Positions 1 through 14,376 of a stretch of 64,000 nt of DNA are shown one piece after another (the stretch's first letter is position 1; every line of letters starts with the position of its first letter). The DNA lies in NCBI GenBank assembly GCA_035582835.1, contig JAYKAV010001000.1, positions 2,052,680 to 2,116,679 on the forward strand, read 5' to 3'. This DNA comes from Phoebastria nigripes (Eukaryota > Chordata > Aves > Procellariiformes > Diomedeidae). The notes under the pieces are model-generated. The model saw only the letters and a list, made by a program, of their open reading frames with translations, did not search any database and was not told the DNA's origin. Made by a program: the position numbers and the translations under genes.

Positions 1-478
1 CTAATTACATTAGTCCCCCTGTCCTTACTTCATATAAATTAGAAAGGCAGAAGTAACTAATCGTAGTGTACAGTTTTAGTCTGAATGATGATTTAGCCAA
101 AATGTCTTTTTCCATAGTTTGTCAGCACCTATTACGAAATGCACAAGAGCTTCCGCAGAGCCCATTATTCTCCAGCTAAGCTCAAGCATTTCAGTTTTCA
201 ACTCTACTACATTGTCATGAATCAGTATTACTGCAATAGCAAGACCAAGGCACATTTCTATAACCTTCCTTTCTTACCAGCATATTGACTTATGCACTAG
301 TACAGAAAAAATGTTGCAGAAAGCACTTTTTGAAAGATGTTTTTCATTAGGGTTTCACTACTGGTAGGCATCTTGCTGGAAGGCGACATTATGGCGATCA
401 TTGTATCTGGCCTCAGTGTCATTGCTGAATTTATGTCTGCTTCCCATCTTCTTCCAGGCATCTGCATTTAGATTATGT

Positions 479-548
479 GTGAAATCCTGGCCCTCTTAAT
501 CAATGGCAAAATTCCCATTGACTTCAACGGGGCCTGGATTTCTCCCTA
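479..548. repeat. palindromic CCATTGAC-core element
   Basis: GTGAAATCCTGGCCC at 479-493 mirrors GGGCCTGGATTTCTC at 530-544, around AATCAATGGC and a CCCATTGACTTCAACGGGG core. The layout is an imperfect inverted repeat of about 65 bp. I have seen similar sequences repeatedly in sauropsid genomic DNA. Confidence 0.5.
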
Positions 549-769
549 CAAATGTTTGAATCAAGTCCCTTCATTTCATTCCAGGCTAAAAAATGCTTGG
601 AATACAATAGTTGTCTGCTAATTAACAAATGTATGACAATTGTGAATGTCTCTGGAACAAAGCTCCTGTAGCTTTCTGTCCCTAATTCTGTCCTTAACAT
701 GTTGGTTAAATTGCACTGTATTTTAAACTCCAGTACTTTCAGCTCAGGTAACACAAGCACTTCCAATGG

Positions 770-825
770 TTAGCCTATGGGACTACTCATGCTTGAAAGT
801 TAAAAGTGAGTTTAAGTGATGAAAT
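770..825. repeat. half copy of the palindromic element
   Basis: The GGGACTACTCATGCTTGAAA stretch at 779-798, followed by GTTAAAAGTGAGTTTAAGTG, resembles the right half of the palindromic element (GGGACTACTCA-CATGCTTAAAGTTAAGC-type). No left half was seen, so this would be a truncated relic. Confidence 0.35.
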
Positions 826-2705
826 GTCAGGTTCATGCTTTCTATATAGCTTTTTCATTAGAGTGTATTTGATAGCTTTCCGCTGAATCAATCTAGAATA
901 CTGTTGCCATGAATAACTTCTACTATAAATTAATAGAAATCAATAAAAATAATGACAGAAGCAAACTTTGTGTGATAATTTATCATTCAATTTCTAAAAG
1001 AAGCAAAAAAAAAAAAAAAAGAGTTGAATAGGCCTGAACAGGCACTTGAAAAATAAACCAGCATGAAGGCAGACACAAGGGACAGGGAGGCAGAATAAAC
1101 ACAGGAAACCACTCAGAGAGGGACCGTATCGGAAGACCCCCTACCAAGTTTCAATAATCGCGTACATGTCCAACTCAAGATTACAAATGGTGTCACGGAC
1201 TGTGAAGGGCCCAGTTCCTTTGTATACAAAAATCCATGGCCATGGAGATCCACATTTCTTTCACTGGCCTTTTGAGAAATGTGTCTCTGAGGCATCTCAT
1301 TTGAACCACCCAGCCAGGAAGCATTAGTTCTCTCCACTGCCACACTACATGGAAGAGTGAGATATCAACATTTACAACTTCTGCTCTTGCCTCTCTGTAG
1401 TTATCATAGAGCTCATGTTTAAAATCACAAAGTAAAGGTTAAAACAGTTATTTGTAAGACATTCTTCCTCTGCTCCATATTAGTCTACATAGATTAAAAG
1501 TTCTTTCAAGGAGGCACCGTTTATTTTTAACAGTCTGTCCAGAGCCCGTAATACCATAGCTCTAAGAACTTTGAGGCTTCTGCTCCTGCTAACCAAACAG
1601 ATGTACTGTAGCTGAATGTTGCAAGTATGATTTAAGCCAAAAATGTGAGGGTACCTGCTAAAAAAAGTAGAAACATGGCTTATTTTGCCTTTTCTTTTTG
1701 CCAGGTCAAAATATGAGGACATACACTCCCACTAAAAAGAGGACATTTTTTGAAGAATGCTCCTGTGTAGAGCNGAATTGTCCAAACCATCACTAGTGGT
1801 GATGCAGTGACTTCATTCAAAACTCAGTACTGTAGAGAAATCATAACGGGAAATTGCTACCCCCAAACCTTGTCAAAGTAGGGCTCTCCTAAGTGCTTGC
1901 ATGATTCCTTCTTCCTTCCAAAGCACATGTTCACCAGGGCACAGCCTGCACCGAACACACTACCGTCCAAGCTAGAAGTTAGACACTTAGGACTGCTCTC
2001 AAAAAATCTCACATCTGTTTTGAAGCTTTTAAATTCTTCTCATTTTGAAGTAAAAATGCACTCTGAAAGCAGGGAGAGAGACTGAAACACAACAGGTACC
2101 TTAAGGGCTCCACTGTGCCACTCTTCAACAGTGGACTGTCAGTCACGACAACACTGCAGAACAAGCAAAAACTTGATGCTCATATAATATTGTTTAGTCT
2201 CCCTTTGTATCACTGACCACAGAAAAGAATGGAAAGCATTTGATAGATCTTTCCCCACTGTTGAATACTGGTTGGGATGTGCAAAACACAATCTGGCCCT
2301 GATTTTTAAAGAAATTCCAAAAAATAGAGAGATGTCTGTACAGAACAATAGCAAGTTTCTTTGACTTAGTGTTGCCATATACAGATAGTTCATTACTTGT
2401 CCTATAATATTTTAGTTATTTAAAGCTTCAGTTTTTTGCTTATCTGTCTCAGCTTTCAATGAAAAAAAGAAGAAAAGGAAAAGGCTTCATTTATATCCCT
2501 CCTGCTTGCAAGGCAGAACGTAAACTCCAGAAGAAAGTAATGGGGAGCCCAATATGACTCTTCTAGATCTCCTGATTCAAAACCTCATGATTTTTGTGGC
2601 CTACCAATTTTTGATTGCTCAGGCTTACTGAAACTTTAAATTCACTCAGAAACTTTTAGTAATACATACAAGATGTAATTAGGTGTTATGACTGACAGCT
2701 GACTG

Positions 2706-2748
2706 TATGTTCATATGTGACATATGTTCATATGTGACATATGTTCAA
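2706..2748. repeat. 17-bp tandem repeat, 2.5 copies
   Basis: The unit TATGTTCATATGTGACA occurs at 2706-2722 and 2723-2739 exactly, with a partial third copy to 2747. The unit contains CATATG palindromes. Confidence 0.9.
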
Positions 2749-3516
2749 GCATCATATGTAGTATACTAATAGTGATGCAAAATAAAAATTATATTCATGT
2801 ACTTTATTTCATACAACAGGCAAGACGGACATTCAAACAATGTTACAACCAAGTTTTCAGTCTGGTTGTAAGTTTGCATCTGAGCAGAGAACACTCATGC
2901 TGTAATTGTATTTTTGTTTGGCAGGCTGCCAGGAAATACCTTGCAGATATTATGATTAGCTCTACCTGTGTACACAGATTTTATTTTTTTTTAAAGCTCA
3001 GTTACACCTGTAGCTGAAAGACTTGAAACTATCCATACAAATTTGCAGACATTTGTCCAAAATGCTCAGAGACATTCTCTTTTCGAGTCTAATATGGTGC
3101 TGAGGTGTATCCATAGATCGGGATAATCCAAATGACCAGCATTGTAATTACATTATTTATAACATATTTCACAGAAAACATGGAGATCGTTTGTTAAGCT
3201 TCCTGTTTCTGTATGTGACTAGGCCAAGGTATGTCAAGATAAAACAGTAGGGGGTTAAAATGTTTGTCGATGTTTTGCATGGCAGAATAAGGAGATATTT
3301 GTTCAGTAAGTTCTGAAATGTTTCAAGACTGTCTCAAACTCTACCCTCAGGATGAAAAAAAAGTTAAAAACTGAGAGTTATTTTTAGTTAAGAAAAACAG
3401 AATAGATATGTCTTTACTGCTCTTTCTTTACTGGTAGGCTTCGAAAGACGATGAGGCAATAAATTCAGCATTAACCTCAACTGCACCTGTCTCTTCCAAC
3501 TGCAAAAGCTTTGTCC

Positions 3517-3541
3517 GTATTAGTCTGTATAAGACTAATAC
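3517..3541. repeat. 10-bp perfect stem with 5-nt loop
   Basis: GTATTAGTCT at 3517-3526 and AGACTAATAC at 3532-3541 are exact reverse complements around GTATA. Confidence 0.9.
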
Positions 3542-3710
3542 ATAGGGTCAGATTATGACATTCTTGTGAGCAATACCACTGAAATAACAGGACATTATGC
3601 GGAGCATGGACTAAGATGCTGTGTAAGAGAAAATGTGCCTCGCTTTTTCAAAGCACTGGGAATGAAGGGTTTGTGGAAAATAGTCCTTTAACCTCTCAGT
3701 GCTAATGTGT

Positions 3711-3803
3711 CAATCCAGCAAAGACTGAGCACACGCTAAACTTCAAGGAATATTCACATGCTGAAAATTAAGCAGCTGCTTAGCATTTTCCTGCATCAGG
3801 AGC
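3711..3803. repeat. diverged palindromic element, same type as 52676-52799
   Basis: It reads AATCCAGCAAAGACTGAGCA at the left and ends TTTCCTGCATCAGGAG. The interior AAACTTCAAGG...CACATGCTGAAAATTAAGCA mirrors itself imperfectly. The end sequences and the CACATGCT/TTAAGC motifs are shared with the copy at 52676. Confidence 0.45.
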
Positions 3804-4623
3804 TCTGCCAGGTTTTATGCCCTTCGCAGTTCATAGACTATTCTCAGGTTGCAGTTCTAAACTTTCCCAGATCGGCTGATGATCACTAAGACATGCAAGA
3901 AGATGTCTTCATAACTTCAGCTACTTTAGTTACTTCAGCTTTTCATAAATGAAGAGGTCATAAGCTGCTCTAGAATGCGTCTGTGTCGTGTTGGCTATTA
4001 CTTCGCAGTCCTCTGAGGAGCAGATGGAGCATTCACTCAGGGTTCTTGACAATTCCCACTCTTTTCACAGTCTTGACTATTAGTGCCCCGTTTCCTTTCA
4101 TTTTCTAAATCCTGCTACAGTAATTTGAGAAGCGTGCTGATCCAAGAACAGGAAACACAGACAAAACTTTTGGACTCTGGGCCTAGCTCTACAGCTAACA
4201 CTGAAACATAGTACGTACTTCAAAGTACTGTTCCCATGAACATACATGTAAGTGCTGTCAGTGTCAGTTTTTCCACCTTGCTTTAACAGCCTACAAAATG
4301 TATTCAGTAATATGCACCAAGTTAATGCAGAAGTATTTGGAGGATTACTTAATTTCTAAGACCACTGAGGACCTCAGAGAACAGACACTAGTTGAGCCCA
4401 AAGTATTGGCAGGAATCTCAGTGGATTCCATTGCTGGTAAAACCTCAGACCAGACAGAGATAATCTTACTTGGCTTTCAGCATCCAGCCATTAGAGGTGA
4501 GTGATGATAACACTGTTCTGACTGAGCTTTTGTCTTGTAGAAAGGCTATTTAACAGCACACAGTGTATCAAGCCTCACATTAATAACTGATGCAATTCAT
4601 TTCAATCAGAATTATTGCCACGA

Positions 4624-4656
4624 GCACCAAGAAGTGTAATTAATATCTTCTGGTGC
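4624..4656. repeat. imperfect inverted repeat (one bulge)
   Basis: GCACCAAGAAG at 4624-4634 pairs with CTTCTGGTGC at 4647-4656 apart from one unpaired base. The spacer is TGTAATTAATAT. It may be a remnant of a small palindromic element. Confidence 0.6.
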
Positions 4657-7600
4657 GCCTTGTCTCATAATAGTTTTTATTCAACATGAAGGATCATTAG
4701 GAGTTGTATCATTCTGAAGAGAATGCTGCATCACAAATTCCTTGTGCTAAGCTCTAGTTTAAGGATTTTCCACCATAAGAAAATCAGGTATAAAATATTT
4801 ATTACAGTGCTTTAAAATATGCTAAAATGAATGGTGCTATTTATCTCAGTATGGCAAATACCTTTCAAAAGGTTTTATGTTGCTGAGAGCCAGCTTTCTG
4901 AAACTGGTAAATGAGCAGGTAGACACATTTCTTCACCTGCAACACCACTGTCACAGGCTGCCACCCTCCCACAGGCTGCCAAGTAACGTCCACCTCTGCA
5001 TTAGTGTAAAGCTGCGAAATGAAATTAAATTCTCTGTCATCACATCAATGCACACACACAGATTCTCAGGTATCCTATGTAAAACTATTTCCCTGGATAT
5101 AGCGATGGAAAATATATAGGTTTTGCTATACAAGCTGTAACATTAATGTCTGAGGAAGTCGGTGCCAATTGAAATCAATGGAAATTGGATTTACTGCTGA
5201 GGATTTTTCCAGTGGGAAGAGCTTGAGCTGCCTGTGTGGGATTTTCTGAGTTTGGTATGACACTAGGTGGCAGTAGTTGTTTTAGAAGCTTTTTTTCTTT
5301 CTTTTTTAATTTTGATCCATAAATAGAAGTGAGAAAGCACGCATAATAAAATCAGTGCTGATTCCACTGCCAGTTGAGTAGGTGGGGAAATTTACAGAGA
5401 CTCAATACTAGACAGCAACATACAGCATGAGAACCAAGACAAAGATGCATCCAAAAGGAGTGATGGACAGTCCCAAGATCTTGTTAAGAAACCTCTGGGA
5501 AGGACAACAGAAACCTGCTAAGAAGTCATACAGGCCAGCATGGGAAGGTTTCTTCTAAGGCATTCCCAGGACTAGACATGCCATTTCTTTCCCTTCTAGG
5601 GCCAGTTAGTACATTATCAACAGATTATGGGCTCTTTTCTCACATGTGGGAAAAATACTGAAAGTTCACCTTTTTTTTCTTTCCTCCTTTGGAGATAAGT
5701 TATCTTAGGACAAGAAGTATGTGCATTAATAGTGAATTGAAAGGTCCACTTTCTACATTGCATGCAATCAGATATTTCTTAATTAACTATCAAAAAAGGA
5801 ATATGATGTATTCCCATCACATAATTTATCTAACAAGTAATAAACCAAAAAATTATCTTTTTGGAATTTCAGCCCACCAAATTCTTTAAGTATTAAACAA
5901 AGTGGATTCAAACAGCACTATCTCATTAAATAGTGTACAAAGAAATAATTTTAAATTTCTGCAATTTCAGTATGCAAAACCAAGAATTAAAAACACGCAG
6001 ATCAGGTCTAAAAACTCAGGAGTGTTCTAAAAATATAATACATTTCAGTTTCTTCTGCATCTGATATTTCCTGATCCTATAAAAGCATATATAATCAAGT
6101 TTTTCTCTATATCCATCTTCATAAAATGAGGTGCTTACTTTTTAATGAAAACTAAGATTTTCACCTAATCATTGAGTCAAGGAACTGAAGCTTTAAAAAA
6201 ATGTTGTGAGGTTTGCATTTAACTTGCAAGAGTTGGCGATGTTGCATTCCAGGAACTGCTGGAATGGTGCTTTCTGAGACCATGGACATCAGCTGTTCAG
6301 TAGGACATAGCACTCCTCGTTAACACTTTTGGGCAGAAAGGGAAGCAAGTAATGGCTAGGTCAGCAAAGGGGATTTAACAATGACATTATCCATGTTGAA
6401 ATCTGGTCAAGAAGTTCCTACTTTTAGAAAAATACTAAGAGATTTTTAATATGAAGTCATTGGGAATTTGTTTTTTCATCTTATTCAAAAGCACACTGCA
6501 CCGTCACCAGCTGAGCTTCTCCTCAGGTCATATTGGCTGTGAGCAAGCACTAACTTAGAACTAGGTTCTTTCTTAAAGACTGTTTGAGCACTGACCTTAA
6601 ATAATGAAAGCAGTTGCAGTCATGGCACAAAAATATATGTCCTAAGAGAAGTGAACAGTCAGGACAGCACTGAAGATCACAGCATCCCAGTAGAGAACAA
6701 CAGCACTACTGGATTTCTAGTAAATGTGGAATTTCTGGCCAGAGTTCATACAGCATTTTCATTTCTCTGATCCCAGTGTTATTTGCCATCAGACCAGATA
6801 TTTGAACTAATCTATCCTAATCTAGTTCTTGCATTCTTCTGTTCTCAAAGAAAAAAGAAAACAGCACATTGATTTTTTTGTCTTCAGACTGACAATGACA
6901 CTGTGCAGACTAATAGTGATACAGTTATGAACTCCAGCTGTCTTTGGTAAGGAAAAGCCATTAACATTGGCTTTCCCTTTATCCTTTTCTTTTATATCTA
7001 TTTGCTTGTTAGCTGAACTTTCTTTGTACCTTTTGAAACCCACTGTAATAATTCATACTGATTGCAAAAGACATGCTAGAAGAAAAGGCTGCAAAGCCAC
7101 TTATTTGTAGTTATCTCAGTTGTTGATCTTAGCCAATAAACTGCTGACTGATCACTGCAAATGTTTCTGCTTATAGCAGATATGCAATGGGCTGATACTT
7201 AATTCATTTTAGCTTCTGTTGCTGCCAGTCTTTTAGCATGACAGCTAAAATGGTGTACAATGCCCCAGCTCAGACCACAGCACAAGTGATGCACCACATC
7301 TCAGAAGTGGAGTGGTGCCTGTGCTGTTCTGAAACACACCCCACTGGACCGTCTAACACATGCTATTGATATCACCTCCAAAGTGCATGGCGATCCACTC
7401 ATCCAGCTGTTTCAGCTGCAGATGGCAAGGGGAAATATATTGGTGCACTTCTAGGCTTGTCCATCATAGCTAGCATATTTTAAAGGAGATGGGGAAAGGG
7501 ACAGAAAGTCGCAAGTGTGTGTAAGCACACAGTGTGGGAAGGAAATGGATATCTTGGAGACTACTCTGATTTCTACTGACAGTTCTGTTCTGTCTACGGC

Positions 7601-10600
7601 GGTACCATGGGCTTTCCCCTGTTTCAATTTTACCTTTATAGCGCTCACTGTGATGTCCCTTCTCTATCACGACAACAAGGTGCACTGTGTCTTGTGCTCC
7701 AGGGGTTCAACTGTCAGCCACAGAACAGAGCTCCTCCTGGCATTTCACAAACAACCTGCGGTGCATCACTCTGCTTCAGGATGGGCTCTGTATTTGTCTG
7801 TAGGATTCCAACACACAATTAAGAAAGCTGAGTAGGTAGAATCTGGATGTTAAAAACACTTCATCTGCACTTCTCCCTCATCTCTAGACAGGCACTGCTA
7901 GCTACCCACAGGCACTTTTATCTCTTAAACCCAAGTGGGAATTTTATCCTTCATATGCCCTCAGCTTTGAGCTGGCTATCCCAGTGCAAAACTAAGCCAG
8001 TCTGCATAAAGATACCCTCTCCATAGCCCTCACTCACTGTGAAGGAGACAGCTAAATACAACATGCAATGGAGTGCAGTCATACGTATCAATACTGTCAT
8101 TGCTTCTCTTTATTCCCCGCCTGTCCACATCCATCTGCTTTTTCTTGTCTTACAAAAGGCAGCTTTTGGCAAATGGACTGACTTTTTGTTCTTTCTTTGA
8201 GCTAGATCTGGGGTTACCAGCCCACAGTTAGAGCTCCTACACACTACAGTACTCCAGGTGACAAGCAGCAGCCCAGAGAGGCACAGACAGGTACACACAC
8301 TGAATGCCTGCCTATTACTAGCACATGGCATCTGCCATTGTGCAGAGGGCCCATGCAAGGCCTGTGTAGCACTGCAGCTTCATTGTACAAGATAAGGGTG
8401 CAAGTGATGCAGGTCCAGAGCAAAGGGATAAATTTCAGACATGTGGAGAATGTCTAATATAAATAAAATAAACTGTATGAATCAAATATTTAGCTTTTGA
8501 AATGCTAGCTGTTCTAGACATAAAAATCTAAACAATTATCCCTGAGATAAGCATCACAAAGTATATTTATATTTCCCCCTAGGTTTTATTTTGTGTTGAT
8601 TAATATATACAACATTTTCCTTTTTAAAAATACTTTATGAGCCACATGCTTTCTCTGTGTACTTTTATGGAATTGCTATTGGANTTGGATGAAACTGCAT
8701 TTGCATTCAAGGCAGAACTCAACTCACTATAATCATGCCTAATTTGTTGGAGCACTGAGTATTTAAATCAGATTATTAAATGTTTACAGCTCCCACAACC
8801 CCCAAATTGCCTGATAATTGTCATGTCATACAATTTATCGCTCTGCAGACTCTGCATTAAGACTGACAGGACCATTGTGTATATTATTAGTGAAACATTT
8901 GTGAATCTGAAGAAATTACGAGGAATCCAAAAGAAATGTGAGGAGCAGATTCTTACTACCATGCACACAATGCAGTTTAAAGTAAATCCACTCCATTGCA
9001 CTACTGAAAATATGCAGTCTTTCTGCCATTTGAGTTCCTAGAGGAAGGCTTCAGCTGACATGTTCAGAGGTTCAGGTGGTAAGCAGCCCCAGAGTAAATA
9101 AAGCACATATTCTTCTACTATTAGGCACATTTACTTCCTCAAGTTTATTCCTGATATCAGACAAAAATATAAGGACTGGATTGTGAAGTATTCAGAAAGA
9201 AAGGAGCTACTAAGTACCTGGACAACAACTTGCATGCTGCTTGAGTTTCAGCTCTGCTTCCTCTGTAGAAGCAGCTTTATGTGGAATTCAGCAGCTGAAT
9301 AGCTGACTTATAAGCAAATATGACACTGAAAGAAACACATCTTGCTCATTTTACAGCACTTAGCAGAGTGTGGTAATGCTTCATGAGTAAGTTTGTAGAT
9401 GTCACTATAAAATCATTAAGAATAGTACTTTCTCATTAAGAGGGGGGAGGGAAAAGAAATGACAAGACAATTATGTTTTCTGTCCCCAAACTATAATTCT
9501 CACTGCTAGAAAATGCACACAGCTGCTAGAAACCCAGTGGTGATACTGCTGCTAAAATTCTCTTCTAGAAAGCTGGGAGAAATGTGGCCCCCGTTTTCCG
9601 TTTCTCAAATGTACACGCCGCTCCACGGTGTAATAGCTGCNGCTCACTTCCAGAGATGCGTAGCCAGTGGTAACTCCATGTTCTCCTCTTTTAACTGAGT
9701 AATGGCAAATTAGTGGGGAAGAAAAATGAAGGCACTGTAATGATCAAAGAGGAATTTTTGCAAAAAGGCATGTGTGGTTGGTTGCTAACTGAAACACAAT
9801 GTCAGTGGTTCTTTTTAAACAAGAAGCAGATTCTCCTGTTACTTATGGAAAGGCTGACGGAAATTTGCACGGCCTTTGAGGATGGTTGTTTTGGAACATC
9901 CTCTTTCAGGGATCTCGGGCACACTGCTGGCAGTGAGATGGAGCAGTGGCAGAAAGGACTTCCTTGTGGCTTGTAAGGAAATCGATTACAAGTAAACCCC
10001 TGGACGGAGGCAGGTCCTGTACTATCTACATGACGTTGTGGCAACCATGTGGGACGATGAGCTGAAAAACAGGTGGTCGGCAGCAACTGCCAAATCACCA
10101 TCTTGACCTCATCAATAGCCAATAAAGAAATAGAAAAGAAACAAGTTACAGATGGCAAATAACTAAATAAAAAGATATTAAGCTGCCAAAAGGAGCTCTT
10201 CTGGGGAGTAAATTGGCCNTAATATCACCAATTCTGACTAACAAAAAGAAGTGAAATTGTTTGCATAATTTGCTTTATGTATTCAGTGCATAAGTATGAT
10301 TCATATGCCCTAGCATTCAAAAGAGAAATAGTTTATTTAGATAGTCAATGGTAATCAATAAGTCAAATATTATTTATAAAGATGTAAAGATATTTTCATT
10401 CAAGAAAACATAGTCAGGGAGACAGAAAAAGAAATAGATCCTAGAGATCAGCTTCTAGTAGAAGTTGATTCTAAAAAAAAATGGAAAGTGGGAAAATGGT
10501 AGATTAAAAATCACAGTCTTTGATTACTTTAAAAATCAAGAATNCAAGTAAGTAAAACAACTGTACGTTTTTTTAGAATTGAAAAAATTTAAGTTCAAAC

Positions 10601-13600
10601 ATACCTGCCAAAGATTCAAAATTTAAATTGACCTGTGAGACAGAAGCAGCAGACAAGCATGGCCATCGGGATATGTTACAGGAAAAGTGCGCAAGATAAA
10701 TGAAACAAAACAGCTGAAGTATCCAAGTCTCTTGTGAGCCATGTTAGATAATTAGCATGAATGTGGTGGCCGGTGATGTCCAGCGAGCCCAGAAGCTCCA
10801 GAAGACAAGGACAAAACATTAGGTTAATAACAGCCATTTACAAAAGGGCAGAGACTAATTGTCCAGTTGGCATATAGGAAGTTGTTAGATGAACACATTA
10901 CTACAACAAGTGAGAAAAGAAAGATGGGATCTAATGAAGGAGAAGGTGGCAACAATAGAGTTATGATAGTATTGCTTTGCTAAAATTTATTTGTAAGGCA
11001 GAATTATGCATTGCATGCTACGCTTTTTTAATACAGCAATCCAGACAGAAAAGGAGTGGAGGGTTGTAGGATTTTGTGCATCCACAATGCCTTAGGGTAG
11101 CTACATCAAACAGCAAATGGAAGCAGCGTCCAACAGGATTCCCAGGTGCTAAGGCAGAAATACCAGATCTGGGAAAGTATCCATATATGTAAACTCTATT
11201 ATCACTACAACACACAAGATAACAAGTCTTCAGAACTGCTTGATATGTAGAAAAGGAGGTGCTGAAGATCTGCCTGGCCTGTCAGCCTTACTGGGATATT
11301 CCTCCCTTCAAAAATCTCTGAAATAATAAGTTTTATTAAACTTTTCTGTTAACATCAGTTTTCTTGCTGTTTTCTGCTTGTTTGTTTATTTTACCATTCA
11401 GCACAAACAAAACAAGTTTGGTAACTAAGTTGGGGGCCATTGTTAAATCTCAATGGTAAATGAGAGCAAGTCTCAAGAGAAACAAAAAAAAAGCCCCACC
11501 AGATGCAGGAAGTGTGGTACAGCGTTCTGCACTCGGTAGTTTGCCCCAGGGCTCCACTTCTGCCTTACAGCCGAGCTGGGATGGGCAGAGTCCCTGTGGG
11601 AAATGCCAAACTCAAGCAGTCCCCCCCCNCACACACATTTCTATACATTTCTGTGACGGAGAACAGTATGAACTCCATTAAATCACACAGTCTAGTCTCC
11701 CTGCACTCCATCCAGCCTGGCATTGTAGGAGCAGGGTGCTTCCAACAATGAGCAACCGCACCCCAGGTGTTTATGTGAGCAGCTACGCTGCCACCACGGC
11801 ACTGCCTGCAGTTCTCCTTTTGCATTTTAGTGATGATGTGACAAATCTACAACACTCCTAAACTGAGCTTAGCCATTGTAGGAAGCCATTTCTGCACGAA
11901 GCCATGCCACAGCTGTCAGGTCAGCTTACAAGCATCACTGCTGGCCTGGGCTCAGGCTAGAACAGTGGCCATGTGGACAGACTTCATGATTTATAGACGT
12001 TCAAAAGCACACAAACACGTCCCTGCAGCATGTAATCTCTGGTTCCATGATGCTTCTATGTATCAAATGTTACCATGCTCAAAAGTTCTNTGATTTTCTT
12101 TTACAAACAGGTAACTACTTATTAAAGGTTATTATTAAACTTTGTTTCAGCAAACATTTAAAATACAGTATGTTGTAGAAGCTCATAGAAACTGCACCTG
12201 TAAGTGACATCTTTGCAATACTCTTGTACATAGGAGGCTCAAAGCTATTTCTTGCCAGCAGCAGTGATGCACAGACTTAGATGTTGTTAAAAAGCTTACA
12301 ATATCAGCAGGGCAACTGCTGCCTCCATTAGAAACATGATACTAAGATGCTGATTAATACCAGGAGGGGGCTTTAATCAGCCAAAGCCATATGCTATTTA
12401 ACTTAAGATGAAAGTGCAAATGATAATCATTATTTCAGAAAGGATGTATTTAAAAGAAGAGCAGAACAGCAAGTGGCATCTTTTTATCATTAGAGCTTCT
12501 TCATGCAGCCCCTTTTTTTCTAAAGCTTTATAAGCTTTTATGAACATCTGGATCATTTCTTCATTATATAGGCTTCCAATGTCATTATGTTTGATGTAGC
12601 GTTTTTAGTGGAGCTATGCTAAACTTCTAAATATACAATTAATTCCTATTAATTATAGTTTTCAAACTGGAGAAATTATCCATCATTAACTTAATCACTT
12701 GTATTTTATCTTAAAATTGTATTCACTCTTTTATAATCCCTACATCTAAAGCCATTTCTTCCCTAGGCTTTGTGTGATGTTTTGCATGCTGTTTGTATAA
12801 AAGTTTGCCATCCATTTTCAACTGCTTGTAGAACTGAAGCTGTCAGCGGCAGACCATTTTAAAATAGAACCTAATTCAGCTTAGTTGTTTTACCAAGAAG
12901 TGCTTCAGAGAGAAGGGGAAAAAAAGAAATGAATTTGGATCTGTAAAGGGCAAGACTTCATTAGACCTGATGAAACTTCAGTGTTGTATTCCTTACAACA
13001 AGGCGGGGGGCGAGGGGGGCTTAACAAGAGGAAAGTAAGGGAAGGGAGTTATTCACTGGCTTCCACTCCATGTGGCAGTAATTCAGCATGAATAGAGCCA
13101 AATGATTTGGAAGTCTGCATCCACTGTACTTGAAGAATTAGGAGCATCTTTAATATCAAGTTACAACACATCTAAAGAAAAAAACATCTCCAAAGCTTTT
13201 TCTGAACACTCTGGCCTCATTTTAGGCTTATTCTGTGACTTAAAATGAAACTTAAATTATGACACCTTCATTGAATGCCTCCCCCAGTTTCCAAGCCTAA
13301 AGTTGAATGGATGTTTCCTTTTCTTTGATACGACATTTGTAGAGTGAAAAGAGAAAGAATCAGAGGGTTAAAAGCACAGGAACAGACCTGCTTAGTTTTC
13401 GTCAACCTGCTTTCAGACACTGGAAGTCAGAAAGAGTGAGTGCAGGGAGCCAGAACTGCTGTTAGCACTGATGAGACACAAGTATCAACTTTGTGGGGTG
13501 TGGTATGTCCAGTATGCAATAACCCAGTTATTATCATTGTCAGATATTTAGTTCTCGGCACTCCTCCTTCTTGCAGAAATAGCTGGAGTGGGTGGTCGGC

Positions 13601-14353
13601 TGAAAACAGGCCACTGTTTTCACTCCAGTCAAGAGGTACTTAAGCCCTTAAGCCCAGATTGCTTAGGGCTCTCTCCATCCAGAGCCATTGACCCTCCACA
13701 AAACAACAGAGCATGGTAAATTGGAGTTACGCAGACTCCAGTACAGCACAGAGTCTATGCAGCGTTGCAGTCCATCCTGCTAACCCAAACTTCCTTGACA
13801 GCACCTTTTTGATTAGAGCTGAGGCCCATAGAAAGCTGTCCACCTTCTGGACTCTTACCCCATCACAGCCCAGAACATACCTCAGGTGCCTGGTTTGTAT
13901 ACACCTTAAGGAATGAAGCCATTGGAAAAGACAACTCTCTTAAAGGTTCATCATCCTGAGCAGGTATTTTCTAATTCCATCACACTTCTCCACTATTGCA
14001 GCTTTTTCTCTGCTGGACCTGAAGGAGCTTAAATGACATTCACATGCATCTTCTACAAGGAATGTAGTATTATCCTGTTTTTGTACTAAGGGCTCACAGA
14101 ATGCTTCCTCTACTTGAATTTACCTAAGAACTCTTAAATACATCAAGAGCACGAAGACCTCTAATTCTCACAAATAAAGCTGTCTTCTCCTTGTCTTTGT
14201 TTTCACTGGCATTCTGTGATAGCAAAGATTTTCTGTAACTTCAATTCTTTAATTCAATTGGCTCCTATAATTTCAGAGACCTCTAGTCACAGTTCTGGAT
14301 GTCCCATTATTCTATTCAGGTTATTTAGGGTATTCTTCTCTTTATTGATGATA

Positions 14354-14376
14354 CCATGTGATATCAAATCACATGG
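14354..14376. repeat. 9-bp perfect stem with 5-nt loop
   Basis: CCATGTGAT at 14354-14362 pairs with ATCACATGG at 14368-14376 around ATCAA. Confidence 0.9.

Larger units (their letters stand above)
1..12000. other. intergenic, no supported gene
   Basis: AT-rich non-coding DNA with repeats and hairpins noted separately (479-548, 770-825, 2706-2748, 3517-3541, 3711-3803, 4624-4656) and an A16 run near 1005. Open frames here are short, often open on both strands (for example 9713-9976 and 9802-10158), and match no family I know. Confidence 0.6.

Noticed and set aside
9713..10158. Overlapping open frames on both strands (87 and 118 codons)
   Set aside because: Openness on both strands and lack of any family resemblance suggest a stop-poor stretch rather than a gene.
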